Below are positions 1-7,869 of a stretch of DNA of 64,000 nt, one piece after another. The translations under genes were made by a program, and so were the position numbers. The notes under the pieces are model-generated. The model was not told the origin of the DNA. It saw only the letters and a list, made by a program, of their open reading frames with translations, and made no database searches. This DNA is from MED-G17 sp963991985 (GTDB taxonomy: Bacteria; Bacteroidota; Bacteroidia; NS11-12g; UBA9320), in NCBI GenBank assembly GCA_963991985.1, contig CAXDRX010000003.1, positions 62,001 to 126,000 of the forward strand, given 5' to 3'. Positions within the stretch are counted from its first letter, which is position 1. The number at the start of each line of letters is the position of its first letter.

Positions 1-2
1 CC

Positions 3-419
3 CAAGCCGAAGCACTCACAATGGTTTGCGCACAAGTAATGGGCAATGATGTAGCCGTAACCATTGGAGGAAGCAATGGCCATTTTGAACTGAATGTATT
101 TAAGCCCATGATAGCCGCCAACTTGTTGCAATCTGCAAAAATTCTAGGACAAGCTTGTCTTTCTTTCAACAACAAATGTGTCCAAGAATTGCAACCCAAT
201 CACCAGGTCATAAAAGACAATTTAGAAAATTCATTGATGCTCGTCACCGCACTCAATCCACATATTGGTTATGACAATGCCGCTAAAATTGCAAAAAAAG
301 CCTATGCAGAAGGTACAAGTTTAAAAACAGCTGCGCTTGCCTTGGGATTGCTCACAGAGCGTCAATTTGATGAATGGGTTAAACCAGAAAATATGGTAGG
401 TGACATCCATGAAGATTGA
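3..419 (+). CDS. fumC: Class II fumarate hydratase, C-terminal part (5' truncated by window)
   Basis: This is the last 138 codons of a fumarase C, the TCA-cycle enzyme that interconverts fumarate and malate in the cytoplasm. The frame is open from base 3, so the gene begins outside the window. The visible part carries the family C-terminal landmarks: GGSNGHFELNVF, the SLMLVTALNPHIGYD stretch, the AKKAYAEGTSLK helix and the closing EWVKPENMVG. The class II catalytic SS loop lies upstream and cannot be seen. The stop TGA overlaps the start of the next gene, so the two are probably co-transcribed. Argininosuccinate lyase or aspartase relatives are less likely given the match at the C-terminus. 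Confidence 0.93.
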   Translation, partial: QAEALTMVCAQVMGNDVAVTIGGSNGHFELNVFKPMIAANLLQSAKILGQACLSFNNKCVQELQPNHQVIKDNLENSLMLVTALNPHIGYDNAAKIAKKAYAEGTSLKTAALALGLLTERQFDEWVKPENMVGDIHED

Positions 420-1038
420 AGTCCTTATGCAAAAAGCCCAACAACTGTTCACCAACCAAGAATTTAAGTCTTGCATTAAGATGCTCGAAGACAATAAGTC
501 CTTTGCTGGCATGGAACTAAAAGCAAGATGTTATTCTAAATTGGAAGTTTATAAAAAAGCACAGGAAATTTGGGAACACCTTCTAGATATCGACGAAAAA
601 AATCCAAACTATTGGAACGAACTGGGTGTCGTAATGTTTAATCAAAGGAATAAAGAAGCTTTGTTGGCTTTTGACAAAGCCATAGCACTCGAAAACAACA
701 ACCCATATTTTTATTCTTGCCGGGCCTTTGCCAAAGAAAAGATGTGCCTTTTACAGCAAGCATTGGAAGACTACCAAAAGGCAAAACATTTGGATCCAGA
801 AGATGAGATTATTGACAATAATCTTGAAATTTTGGGCTATAAAATGAGTAGCAACCAACCACAGAAGTGGAGTGCAGAAGCACAGATGGCCGTAGAAAAC
901 CTAAAAAATGAACTTGTATTACAGCCCAATTCAAAAGTAACAACTGAAAAAAAATCACTTTTAGAGGAATTCAAAACCATGTTTACTGCAAAAGGGTTCA
1001 GACAATTTTTGAAAGAGCTAAAACATCTAAGAAAATAG
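409..1038 (+). CDS. Tetratricopeptide repeat protein, function unknown
   Basis: The product is a 209-residue soluble protein with three or more TPR-like helical pairs between about residues 5 and 140, for example the NYWNELGVVMFNQRNKEALLAFDKAI and PYFYSCRAFAKEK units. The last 70 residues are charged and helical without a recognised motif. No signal peptide is seen, so it should be cytoplasmic. I chose ATG 409 over GTG 400 because a GTAGG sequence sits 9 bases before it. It overlaps the end of fumC by 11 bases. TPR proteins are usually scaffolds; no specific partner can be named. It converges with atpG across a 44-base gap in which I see no clear hairpin. Confidence 0.8.
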   Translation: MKIEVLMQKAQQLFTNQEFKSCIKMLEDNKSFAGMELKARCYSKLEVYKKAQEIWEHLLDIDEKNPNYWNELGVVMFNQRNKEALLAFDKAIALENNNPYFYSCRAFAKEKMCLLQQALEDYQKAKHLDPEDEIIDNNLEILGYKMSSNQPQKWSAEAQMAVENLKNELVLQPNSKVTTEKKSLLEEFKTMFTAKGFRQFLKELKHLRK

Positions 1039-1082
1039 GATTTTTCTTTCTCCAATAACAAAAGAAGAGGATTCAGTAATAA

Positions 1083-1967
1083 TTAACCATCCAAAGCAGC
1101 TGCACCACCGACAATTTCTAAAATTTCATTGGTAATGGCAGCTTGTCTTGCTTGGTTGTATTGCAACTTCAGATTATTGAGCAGCTCCCCTGCATTTTCT
1201 GTGGCTTTGTCCATGGCTACCATCCTTGCACCATGTTCACCAGCACTGGAATCCAACAGTGCCTTAAAAAATTGTGTTTTCACACTTCTAGGGATCAAAT
1301 CTTCCAAAATACCCACCTTATCTGGTTCAAAAATATATTCGTTTTTTGTCCTTTTTTGTTCATTTTTATCTGTTTGTATGGGCAACAGGGTTTCTGTTTT
1401 TACCATTTGGGTGGCTGCATTTTTGAAACTGTTATACACCATAAGCACCGCATCAACCTCTTTACTCAAGAACTTTTGAATGAGTATATCTGTTAAGGCA
1501 AATGCTTGCTCTGCATCCAAATGAGCAAACAGGTCCATGTGTTCTGTATTGTGAGGGTTTTGAAAGACATTTTTCAAAATTTCATACGCTTTTTTTCCTA
1601 TGTAAAGGATTTCTACATCAGTTTCCACATCAAGGTGCTTGTAGGTTTCTCCAAGCAATCGCTTGGTGGCTTTGATAACATTGGCGTTAAAAGCGCCCGC
1701 TAAACCTCTATCAGAGCTGATGGCTACAAGCAAAACTTTGCGTGCTTCTCGTTTTTCAAAATACCTCAGCAATTCTTCATTTTCCTTCACACTGTCTTTC
1801 AAATTGGCCAAAATTTGGCTCAATTTTTCTGCATAGGGCCGCATTTTGATAATAGCTTCTTGTGCTTTCCGCAATTTGGTAGCGGAAACCAATTTCATCG
1901 CCTTGGTGATTTGCCTGGTACTCTGTGTGGAGCCAATTCTATTTCTTACCTCTTTTAAATTGGGCAT
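1083..1967 (-). CDS. atpG: ATP synthase F1 subunit gamma
   Basis: This 294-residue protein is the central rotor shaft of F1, which couples proton flow to ATP synthesis at the inner membrane. It has the family N-terminus (NLKEVRNRIGSTQSTRQITKAMKLVSATKLRKAQ) and the matching C-terminal helix (AMDKATENAGELLNNLKLQYNQARQAAITNEILEIVGGAAAL), which form the coiled coil. It is the last gene of the atpB-E-F-H-A-G unit and starts one base after the atpA stop. The beta and epsilon genes (atpD, atpC) are not in the window, which fits the usual Bacteroidota split of this operon. Confidence 0.97.
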   Translation of the reverse strand: MPNLKEVRNRIGSTQSTRQITKAMKLVSATKLRKAQEAIIKMRPYAEKLSQILANLKDSVKENEELLRYFEKREARKVLLVAISSDRGLAGAFNANVIKATKRLLGETYKHLDVETDVEILYIGKKAYEILKNVFQNPHNTEHMDLFAHLDAEQAFALTDILIQKFLSKEVDAVLMVYNSFKNAATQMVKTETLLPIQTDKNEQKRTKNEYIFEPDKVGILEDLIPRSVKTQFFKALLDSSAGEHGARMVAMDKATENAGELLNNLKLQYNQARQAAITNEILEIVGGAAALDG

Positions 1968-1968
1968 T

Positions 1969-3552
1969 TTACTCTATCTCAAACCCTTTTGAAACTTCTT
2001 TGCCAAATTTTCTTAGCGAATCCTTGAGCTCATCATTTATTTTACCTGCCTTCAATTGTTCTAAAGTCTTGGCTCCTTTGGTTCGCATAATGCTCAAAAA
2101 ATTGTCTTCAAAATCAGCTACTTTACTCGTTGGAATTTTACTTAAAAGACCTTCCGTACCTAAGAATATAATGGCCACTTGCTCTTCAACTGGATAAGGG
2201 CTATATTGTTTTTGTTTTAGTATTTCTACGTTTCTAGCTCCCTTTTCAAGAATCCTTTTGGTGGCAGCATCTAGATCGGAACCAAATTTTGCGAAAGCTT
2301 CTAATTCTCTGTATTGGGCTTGATCTAACTTTAATGTACCTGCCGTTTTTTTCATCGATTTTATTTGAGCAGACCCCCCCACTCTAGAAACTGAAATCCC
2401 TACATTGATTGCTGGACGAATTCCAGAATTAAATAAGTCACTTTCCAGAAAAATTTGGCCATCTGTAATCGAAATTACATTGGTTGGGATATAGGCAGAA
2501 ACATCTCCTGCCTGCGTCTCAATAATAGGCAAAGCAGTTAAACTCCCTCCACCTTTTACCAATGGCTTCATGGCATCTGGCAAATCGTTCATGCCTTTGA
2601 CAATGTCGTCATTGTTTATCAACTTACAAGCTCTTTCAAGCAAACGACTGTGCAAGTAAAAAACGTCACCAGGATATGCTTCTCTGCCAGGGGGTCTTCG
2701 CAGCAACAAAGAAACCTCTCGATAAGCAACCGCCTGCTTGGATAGGTCATCATAAATTACAAGCGCCGGATTGCCTTGATCTCTAAAGAATTCGCCTATT
2801 GCCGCGCCTGCCATAGGGGCATAAAATTGCATTGGAGCGGGATCAGAAGCATTGGCTGCTACAACTACCGTATATTCCAGTGCTCCAGCATCTTCCAACG
2901 CTTTGGTAATTTGTTTTACTGTGGAGGCTTTTTGACCAATGGCTACATAAATACAAAAAACAGTTTCTCCTCTTTGATGAAATTCCTTTTGGTTGATAAT
3001 GGTATCTATGGCAATGGCTGTTTTCCCTGTTTGTCTGTCTCCGATGATGAGTTCCCTCTGTCCCCTACCAATAGGAATCATTGAGTCGATTGCTTTGATA
3101 CCTGTTTGTAAGGGTTCATTGACAGGTTGACGAAAAATAACTCCAGGGGCTTTTCTTTCAATTGGCAAATCGTACAAATCCCCTTTTATGTCACCTTTTC
3201 CATCAATGGGTTGACCCAATGTATCAACCACTCTACCCAACATCCCCTCTCCAACCTTTATGGAAGCTATTCTATTTGTTCTTTTCACCGAATCGCCTTC
3301 TTTGATGGAGATTGACGGGCCCAAAAGGACAGCACCTACATTATTCTCCTCTAGATTTAAGACAATTCCCGTAACACCGGATTCAAATTCTATCAATTCG
3401 CCAGATTGTACCGATGTGAGTCCATAGATTCGAGCAATACCATCTCCTACTTCGAGTACTGTTCCTACCTCTTCTATTTGAGCAGCACTTTGGACACCTG
3501 CCAATTCTTCTCTAATTATTGTTGATACTTCGTCGGGTCTTATTTGTGACAT
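1969..3552 (-). CDS. atpA: ATP synthase F1 subunit alpha
   Basis: The product has 527 residues, close to the family norm. It is the non-catalytic nucleotide-binding subunit of F1. The P-loop GDRQTGKT is at residues 171-178. Other landmarks are the beta-barrel start (EVGTVLEVGDGIARIYGL), the RQPVNEPLQTGIKAIDSMIPIGRGQRELIIG block and the SYSTRVGG-like stretch near residue 390 (here SVSRVGGSAQ). It lies between atpH (4-base gap) and atpG (1-base gap), so it is translated within the same operon. Confidence 0.98.
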   Translation of the reverse strand: MSQIRPDEVSTIIREELAGVQSAAQIEEVGTVLEVGDGIARIYGLTSVQSGELIEFESGVTGIVLNLEENNVGAVLLGPSISIKEGDSVKRTNRIASIKVGEGMLGRVVDTLGQPIDGKGDIKGDLYDLPIERKAPGVIFRQPVNEPLQTGIKAIDSMIPIGRGQRELIIGDRQTGKTAIAIDTIINQKEFHQRGETVFCIYVAIGQKASTVKQITKALEDAGALEYTVVVAANASDPAPMQFYAPMAGAAIGEFFRDQGNPALVIYDDLSKQAVAYREVSLLLRRPPGREAYPGDVFYLHSRLLERACKLINNDDIVKGMNDLPDAMKPLVKGGGSLTALPIIETQAGDVSAYIPTNVISITDGQIFLESDLFNSGIRPAINVGISVSRVGGSAQIKSMKKTAGTLKLDQAQYRELEAFAKFGSDLDAATKRILEKGARNVEILKQKQYSPYPVEEQVAIIFLGTEGLLSKIPTSKVADFEDNFLSIMRTKGAKTLEQLKAGKINDELKDSLRKFGKEVSKGFEIE

Positions 3553-3556
3553 TTTA

Positions 3557-4093
3557 TTATTTAATTATGGTTTGTTTGATAAGAGTCAATTGTTTTCTAA
3601 CGCTTTGGTCTAATAATTTATCTTGAAATTTAACCACAAACCCACCCAAGATTTCTGGATTTACAACATTTTCTAGTTGTATTTCCTTTCCCTTGATTTG
3701 ATCTGAAAGCTGTTTTTGAACTTTGGATATAATGGTTTTATCCAAAGAAACAAAGGACTGAATTTCTCCCGAAATGATCCCTTCTTGGTTGCGGTAAATT
3801 TCTTCGAAAGAAGTACAAATTTGCTTGATGTAAGCAGAGCGGCCTTTTTCAACAACCTTCTCCACAAACTTTTGGGTTACATCATTTGCGCTTTTAACTA
3901 TCTTTCGTAAGATCGATTTTTTCTTATTTATCGTAAAAACAGGATTGTTCATTACCTGCTCAAAAGCAGGAACTTCATTCATGATTTGAAGTAGCTCTTT
4001 CACATCGGCCAATACTTCTTCTACTACCTTTTTTTCTTGGGCAAATAGGTAAAGTGATTTTCCGTACCGTTTGGCTACTTTGTTGTTCGACAT
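3557..4093 (-). CDS. atpH: ATP synthase F1 subunit delta
   Basis: This is the 178-residue delta (OSCP) subunit, which ties the peripheral stalk to the top of F1. It begins with the typical VAKRYGKSLYLFAQEKK helix and ends with the conserved ILGGFVVKFQDKLLDQSVRKQL region. Its ATG shares a base with the atpF stop codon (TAATG), a sign of translational coupling. Position and order agree with the identity. Confidence 0.95.
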   Translation of the reverse strand: MSNNKVAKRYGKSLYLFAQEKKVVEEVLADVKELLQIMNEVPAFEQVMNNPVFTINKKKSILRKIVKSANDVTQKFVEKVVEKGRSAYIKQICTSFEEIYRNQEGIISGEIQSFVSLDKTIISKVQKQLSDQIKGKEIQLENVVNPEILGGFVVKFQDKLLDQSVRKQLTLIKQTIIK

Positions 4094-4599
4094 TAGTTAA
4101 GGTTGGCAGATTGTATTTCTTGTTGGACTAAGCTTCGATGTTTTTCATCCCCATTAAGCTCTTGTTTTATGACTTTTTCTGCAATTTCAAGGGAAAGTTG
4201 GGCTACTTGGTTTTTGACCTCCGACAAAGCATTGGCTTTTTCTCTTATGATTTCATCTTTGGCCTGTTTCACCATTCTTGCTTTTTCCAAGCTGGCGGTT
4301 TTCTTTGCTTCTTGCACTATCTGTTCTTTCATGGCTCTTGCTTCTTTTAAAATAGTTTCTCTTTCCGCTCTTGCCTCCGAAAGAATTTTTTCGTTTTCCG
4401 CCTTCAAAGATTGCATTTCAAGTTTCGCTTCTTCTGCTTTTTCAAGAGACTTAGCAATAAAATTATCTCTTTCTTCTATAGAAGACAAAATAGGCCCCCA
4501 AGCAAACTTCTTTAGCAAAAAAGCCACAATGAAAAAGGACAAACTAGTCCAAAAAATTGTTCCAACACCTACATTTAGCAGTGCATTTAAATAAATCAT
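4093..4599 (-). CDS. atpF: ATP synthase Fo subunit b
   Basis: This 168-residue subunit forms the peripheral stalk of Fo. One N-terminal membrane helix (about residues 10-31) is followed by WGPILSSIEERDNFIAKSLEKAEEAK and a long charged coiled coil rich in Glu, Lys and Ala to the end. The gene follows atpE by 13 bases and overlaps atpH by one base. A long open frame on the opposite strand here is only a coding shadow. Confidence 0.96.
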   Translation of the reverse strand: MIYLNALLNVGVGTIFWTSLSFFIVAFLLKKFAWGPILSSIEERDNFIAKSLEKAEEAKLEMQSLKAENEKILSEARAERETILKEARAMKEQIVQEAKKTASLEKARMVKQAKDEIIREKANALSEVKNQVAQLSLEIAEKVIKQELNGDEKHRSLVQQEIQSANLN

Positions 4600-4612
4600 T
4601 GGTTTTTATTGA

Positions 4613-4861
4613 CTAAAGTACAACCAATAGGGCAACAATTACCGCAAATAGAGCAACTCCCTCGATAAGCGCAGCAGCAACAATCATATTTGACCGTATA
4701 TCACCAATAGCTTCTGGTTGTCGCGCAATTGACTCAACTGCAGATCCACCAATTCTACCAATACCTAGCCCAGCACCGATTGCAGCCAATCCTGCTCCGA
4801 TAGCTGCAAAGCCTTTTACATTACCTGCTACTTCTTGAAGAATGATACTTAAAAATTCCAT
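4613..4861 (-). CDS. atpE: ATP synthase Fo subunit c
   Basis: This 82-residue hairpin forms the ring of Fo. Helix 1 contains the glycine pattern GAGLAAIGAGLGIG, the loop is ARQPEA, and the ion-binding carboxylate is Glu67 in ALIEGVALFA. At the positions that coordinate sodium in Na+-dependent rings (Pro28, Gln32 and Ser66 in Propionigenium/Ilyobacter numbering) this protein has Ala, Ile and Gly, so I infer proton rather than sodium coupling. It sits 28 bases after atpB and 13 before atpF. Confidence 0.96.
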   Translation of the reverse strand: MEFLSIILQEVAGNVKGFAAIGAGLAAIGAGLGIGRIGGSAVESIARQPEAIGDIRSNMIVAAALIEGVALFAVIVALLVVL

Positions 4862-4889
4862 GTTATATTTTGTTTTATTTTAGACATAT

Positions 4890-6047
4890 TTAATGATGAC
4901 CTTCCTGTGTTGCATCTGCAAAGTACAGTGCGGCCAATAGAGTAAAAACGTATGCTTGCAAAAAGGCAACCAAAAGTTCTATGGCAAACATAAACACCAT
5001 AAATAGGGTTGCTCCTATTCCTGTTCCAAATCCTGCTAAATTTGAATTTTGTCCCATCATAATTACCAAACCAGTAAAAGCCAAAATAATGATGTGACCA
5101 GCAGTTATATTCGCAGTCAAACGAATCATCAAAACAACAGGCTTTATAAAAATTCCTAGGATTTCTATAGGGACCAAAATAAACTTGACAAAAGAGGGCA
5201 CACCTGACGGCCAAAGAATATGCATCCAATAATGTTTATTCCCCCTTATTGTAGTAATGATAAAGACTAGGGTCGCCAATACCATGGTAACGCCCATCGT
5301 ACCCATGATGTTGAATCCGCCAAGAAAGGGAACCAATCCTAGCAGGTTGGCAATCCAAATAATGAAGAAAACCGACAATAGAAACGGTAAAAATCGTTTA
5401 GCTCGATCAACTCCCATCGATGGCACAACAATCTGATCTTTGACCAAAAGTATCATTGGCTCCATTATACTTTGAATCCCTGATGGAGCCTTGCCCTTGT
5501 TCTCCTTCCCTTTGTTGGCAACTCTCGAAAATAAAAGCAAAACCAAAAGACATGAAATGATGAAGCCTAAACCGCTTTTTGTTATCGACAAATCGGTAGG
5601 CACCAAATTACTCGCATCAATGGTTCCATCCTCCCGAAGCGTAAGATTTCCATTTGGGTTGGTTTTGTATATTTTTTCGTCTACCATGATGTATTCACCA
5701 TGCTTATAACCATGAGATTTTAAATGTTCTTGATGATGGGGATGTTCATAAAATTTAATGCTCGAGAAAATACGTAAACCGTTATCCCATAAAATGATGG
5801 GCAGATTAATCGATAGGTGCCTTTCTTTTTCGGTGTGTTCATTGAGGGTTAAAAAGTGAATTTGATGCGCATCAGATATGTGGTGCATGATCATTTCACC
5901 AATGTTGAAGGCCTGATTGTTTTCAGCAATATGAACTTTTTCATCCGTGCTGTGCTTTTGCTTATTTTCGTTTGCAAAGGCTTTTGGCGTGCAAAAAATA
6001 AGTAATGCAGTAAAAATCAGCGTTTTATGCTTTCGATTCGTTTTCAA
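4890..6047 (-). CDS. atpB: ATP synthase Fo subunit a with exported N-terminal extension
   Basis: This membrane stator subunit forms the proton half-channels. At 385 residues it is longer than the enterobacterial protein because of an N-terminal signal-peptide-like segment (residues 8-25) and a His-rich, probably periplasmic stretch of about 130 residues before the first core helix. This extension is common in Bacteroidota. The essential arginine is Arg309 in the motif IRLTANITAGH, and the final helices carry AIELLVAFLQAYVFTLL. The start overlaps the preceding membrane-protein gene by 4 bases. Confidence 0.95.
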   Translation of the reverse strand: MKTNRKHKTLIFTALLIFCTPKAFANENKQKHSTDEKVHIAENNQAFNIGEMIMHHISDAHQIHFLTLNEHTEKERHLSINLPIILWDNGLRIFSSIKFYEHPHHQEHLKSHGYKHGEYIMVDEKIYKTNPNGNLTLREDGTIDASNLVPTDLSITKSGLGFIISCLLVLLLFSRVANKGKENKGKAPSGIQSIMEPMILLVKDQIVVPSMGVDRAKRFLPFLLSVFFIIWIANLLGLVPFLGGFNIMGTMGVTMVLATLVFIITTIRGNKHYWMHILWPSGVPSFVKFILVPIEILGIFIKPVVLMIRLTANITAGHIIILAFTGLVIMMGQNSNLAGFGTGIGATLFMVFMFAIELLVAFLQAYVFTLLAALYFADATQEGHH

Positions 6048-6430
6048 TTTTCCTTAAACGGTCGCAAATTAAATACAAATCGAATGATTTCCGCCAAGGT
6101 AAAAATTAAATAAATCACAAAATATTCCACAACCAACCAAAGTCCTGGTTTTTTTACCAAAAACAGATAACCTAAGACCATGCCCAAAGCAAGTATTGTT
6201 CGTAAAAAACTTTGTAATAAAAAGAAAGAATTAAATTGAAAGTGATTTCCTTTGGCCATCAGCTTAAAAAAAAATCGGTTCAGTATATTGAGGGCAGCAA
6301 ATGCCAGAATACCTATACCCAAAAAAGCATTGTTTTGGGGTTTGGCCAATAAATAGTTTGCTCCCAAAACAAAAGCCCAAGAAATGATCATCAAGACGAA
6401 TAGCTGCAGGTAAAAAGGGATCTTAGTCAT
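6044..6430 (-). CDS. AtpI-like four-helix membrane protein of the ATP synthase operon
   Basis: This is a 128-residue protein with four predicted membrane helices (about residues 7-28, 35-52, 66-86 and 95-118). It occupies the place of the ATP synthase I protein, which in other bacteria helps assembly of the c-ring, and overlaps both neighbours by 4 bases. The sequence is weakly conserved in this family, so the assignment rests mostly on size, topology and position. Confidence 0.65.
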   Translation of the reverse strand: MTKIPFYLQLFVLMIISWAFVLGANYLLAKPQNNAFLGIGILAFAALNILNRFFFKLMAKGNHFQFNSFFLLQSFLRTILALGMVLGYLFLVKKPGLWLVVEYFVIYLIFTLAEIIRFVFNLRPFKEN

Positions 6431-6621
6431 TTTAAATCGATCATTAGTCTGTACAACAAACCTAAAACAACCAACATTGAAAAAACAACAGAAAGAATAT
6501 TCTTTTGTCCAAAATACAAAGCGTCTAAATATCTACCCAAAAAAAATGCTGCAAGAACGCTAACAACAATAATTGTTGAAATAGCAGTGTATTTCAAGTA
6601 CTCGTTTTTGACTTTACTCAA
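6427..6621 (-). CDS. AtpZ/AtpI-family small membrane protein
   Basis: This 64-residue protein has two membrane helices, with the pattern FFLGRYLDALYF in the first and FSMLVVLGLLYRL in the second. That is the hallmark of the AtpZ/putative F0F1-ATPase subunit group found at the head of ATP synthase operons; it may assist assembly or carry divalent cations. It overlaps the bactofilin gene by 8 bases and the AtpI-like gene by 4, so all are on one transcript. Confidence 0.75.
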   Translation of the reverse strand: MSKVKNEYLKYTAISTIIVVSVLAAFFLGRYLDALYFGQKNILSVVFSMLVVLGLLYRLMIDLK

Positions 6622-7039
6622 CCTTTTTCTCGATATTTTCTTTCATCAAATTTCCATGCATTTCCTTCCCCTTTTTTAGCATGGTACATTGTCCATTGAA
6701 AACACCATTTTCTTCCACTACCAAATTCCTTATTTCCAAATCTCCGTTTACGGTTCCTCCTGATTTCAGGAAAAGAAAACCATCAATCCTTAAATTTCCA
6801 TTGACAGTTCCAGAAATGTCGGCATGTGCAGACACAATATTTCCTTTTACCATGCCATGAGCACCCAAAACCACTTTGGATTCACATTGTATATTTCCAG
6901 AAACTTTCCCATCAACCCGTAGGTCTCCTTTTACCTTTATGTCACCAACAATTTCGGTGCCATTGCCAATCAAATTCAAAGACGAATTCCCTTTGGATTC
7001 AAATGTATTTCTGTCTACAGATTTATTATTTTTTAACAT
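6614..7039 (-). CDS. Bactofilin family polymer-forming cytoskeletal protein
   Basis: This 141-residue protein has the bactofilin core at about residues 25-125: a run of short beta-helix turns with recurring G.I and G.V steps (GDIKVKGDLRVDGKVSGNI, KGNIVSAHADISGTVNGNLRI). Bactofilins self-assemble without nucleotide and organise cell-wall enzymes. The gene lies 3 bases after an M23 peptidase gene, a pairing known from shape-determining loci in other bacteria, and overlaps the ATP synthase operon downstream. Confidence 0.9.
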   Translation of the reverse strand: MLKNNKSVDRNTFESKGNSSLNLIGNGTEIVGDIKVKGDLRVDGKVSGNIQCESKVVLGAHGMVKGNIVSAHADISGTVNGNLRIDGFLFLKSGGTVNGDLEIRNLVVEENGVFNGQCTMLKKGKEMHGNLMKENIEKKVE

Positions 7040-7042
7040 ATT

Positions 7043-7825
7043 TCAAAAGGTTACAAAATCCTCTGGATTCTGAGGTGATCCATTGTGCCACAATTCAAAA
7101 TGCAAATGAGGTCCCGTAGAAAGCTCACCCGAATTTCCATTGATTGCAATGGTCTCCCCTTGCTGGACGAAATTACCTTCTTTTTTCAATTTTGTGGAAT
7201 TGTGTTTGTAAACGGAAACAAAATTACTGTTGTGCTGCAACACAAGAACATGACCTTTGTCTGGGGTCCACCCAGCAAAAACTACCGTTCCTCTGGCTAT
7301 GGCTTTGACTGGGGAATTGATTTTTCCAACCAAATCTACACCATAATGCTCCATCAAAGGATCAAAGGATTTGCTTATTATTCCAGACAAGGGGGACTTT
7401 AAAATCGGCATAGATTTTTCATCTTTTAACTGCTGTCCATTTTTGATTTGGGCAAAATGAAAAGGATTTTGGATTGGAGCATTTTTGTATTCTACCGATT
7501 CAAGTATTCGGTTCAGCTCTTTCTCTTTTCTTTCCAACTTTTCCAACTGCCTCTCCAACTCGTCTACCTTTCGAAGCAATTTTTGATTTGCCTTCTGCAA
7601 CTCAATTGCAGAGGCCTCTGACGAAAGTGAAGAAATTGGGGTTTGGGTAATCAAAATAAAACTTAAGATAAACCCCACACAGAATAAAAAAGAGAGGACA
7701 ATGAGCACGTTTGCTAAATTGAGTTTTAAACGAAATTTCTCTGCCAGCGTTTTATCCTCTCTCACAACCAATTGATATCTTTTGCCCAACTTTTTCTTAA
7801 AGTTTTTGGCATTCTTTACTTTCAT
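7043..7825 (-). CDS. Membrane-anchored M23 metallopeptidase
   Basis: This 260-residue peptidoglycan endopeptidase has one membrane helix at about residues 38-60, a coiled coil at 70-112 and a C-terminal LytM/M23 domain from 140. The zinc-site residues are present: His160 and Asp164 in HYGVD, and His240/His242 in GPHLHFE, so it should be active in the periplasm. It is the first gene of the unit that continues into bactofilin and atpB-G. A TATTTTTG box lies 8 bases before the ATG. Confidence 0.92.
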   Translation of the reverse strand: MKVKNAKNFKKKLGKRYQLVVREDKTLAEKFRLKLNLANVLIVLSFLFCVGFILSFILITQTPISSLSSEASAIELQKANQKLLRKVDELERQLEKLERKEKELNRILESVEYKNAPIQNPFHFAQIKNGQQLKDEKSMPILKSPLSGIISKSFDPLMEHYGVDLVGKINSPVKAIARGTVVFAGWTPDKGHVLVLQHNSNFVSVYKHNSTKLKKEGNFVQQGETIAINGNSGELSTGPHLHFELWHNGSPQNPEDFVTF

Positions 7826-7833
7826 GAGCTTTT

Positions 7834-7841
7834 CAAAAATA
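7834..7841 (-). promoter_or_regulatory. -7 element TATTTTTG before the M23-bactofilin-ATP synthase unit
   Basis: An exact match to the Bacteroidota -7 consensus TAnnTTTG lies 8 bases before the M23 start codon. No convincing -33 TTTG is seen at the usual distance. If used, it would drive the whole unit down to atpG with almost no 5' leader. Confidence 0.5.
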
Positions 7842-7869
7842 AATTTGTATTTTGGAAGTTTTCTATTAA

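Noticed and set aside
4103..4594. 163-codon plus-strand frame opposite atpF
   Set aside because: It is an antisense shadow of the coiled-coil atpF gene, with no features of its own.
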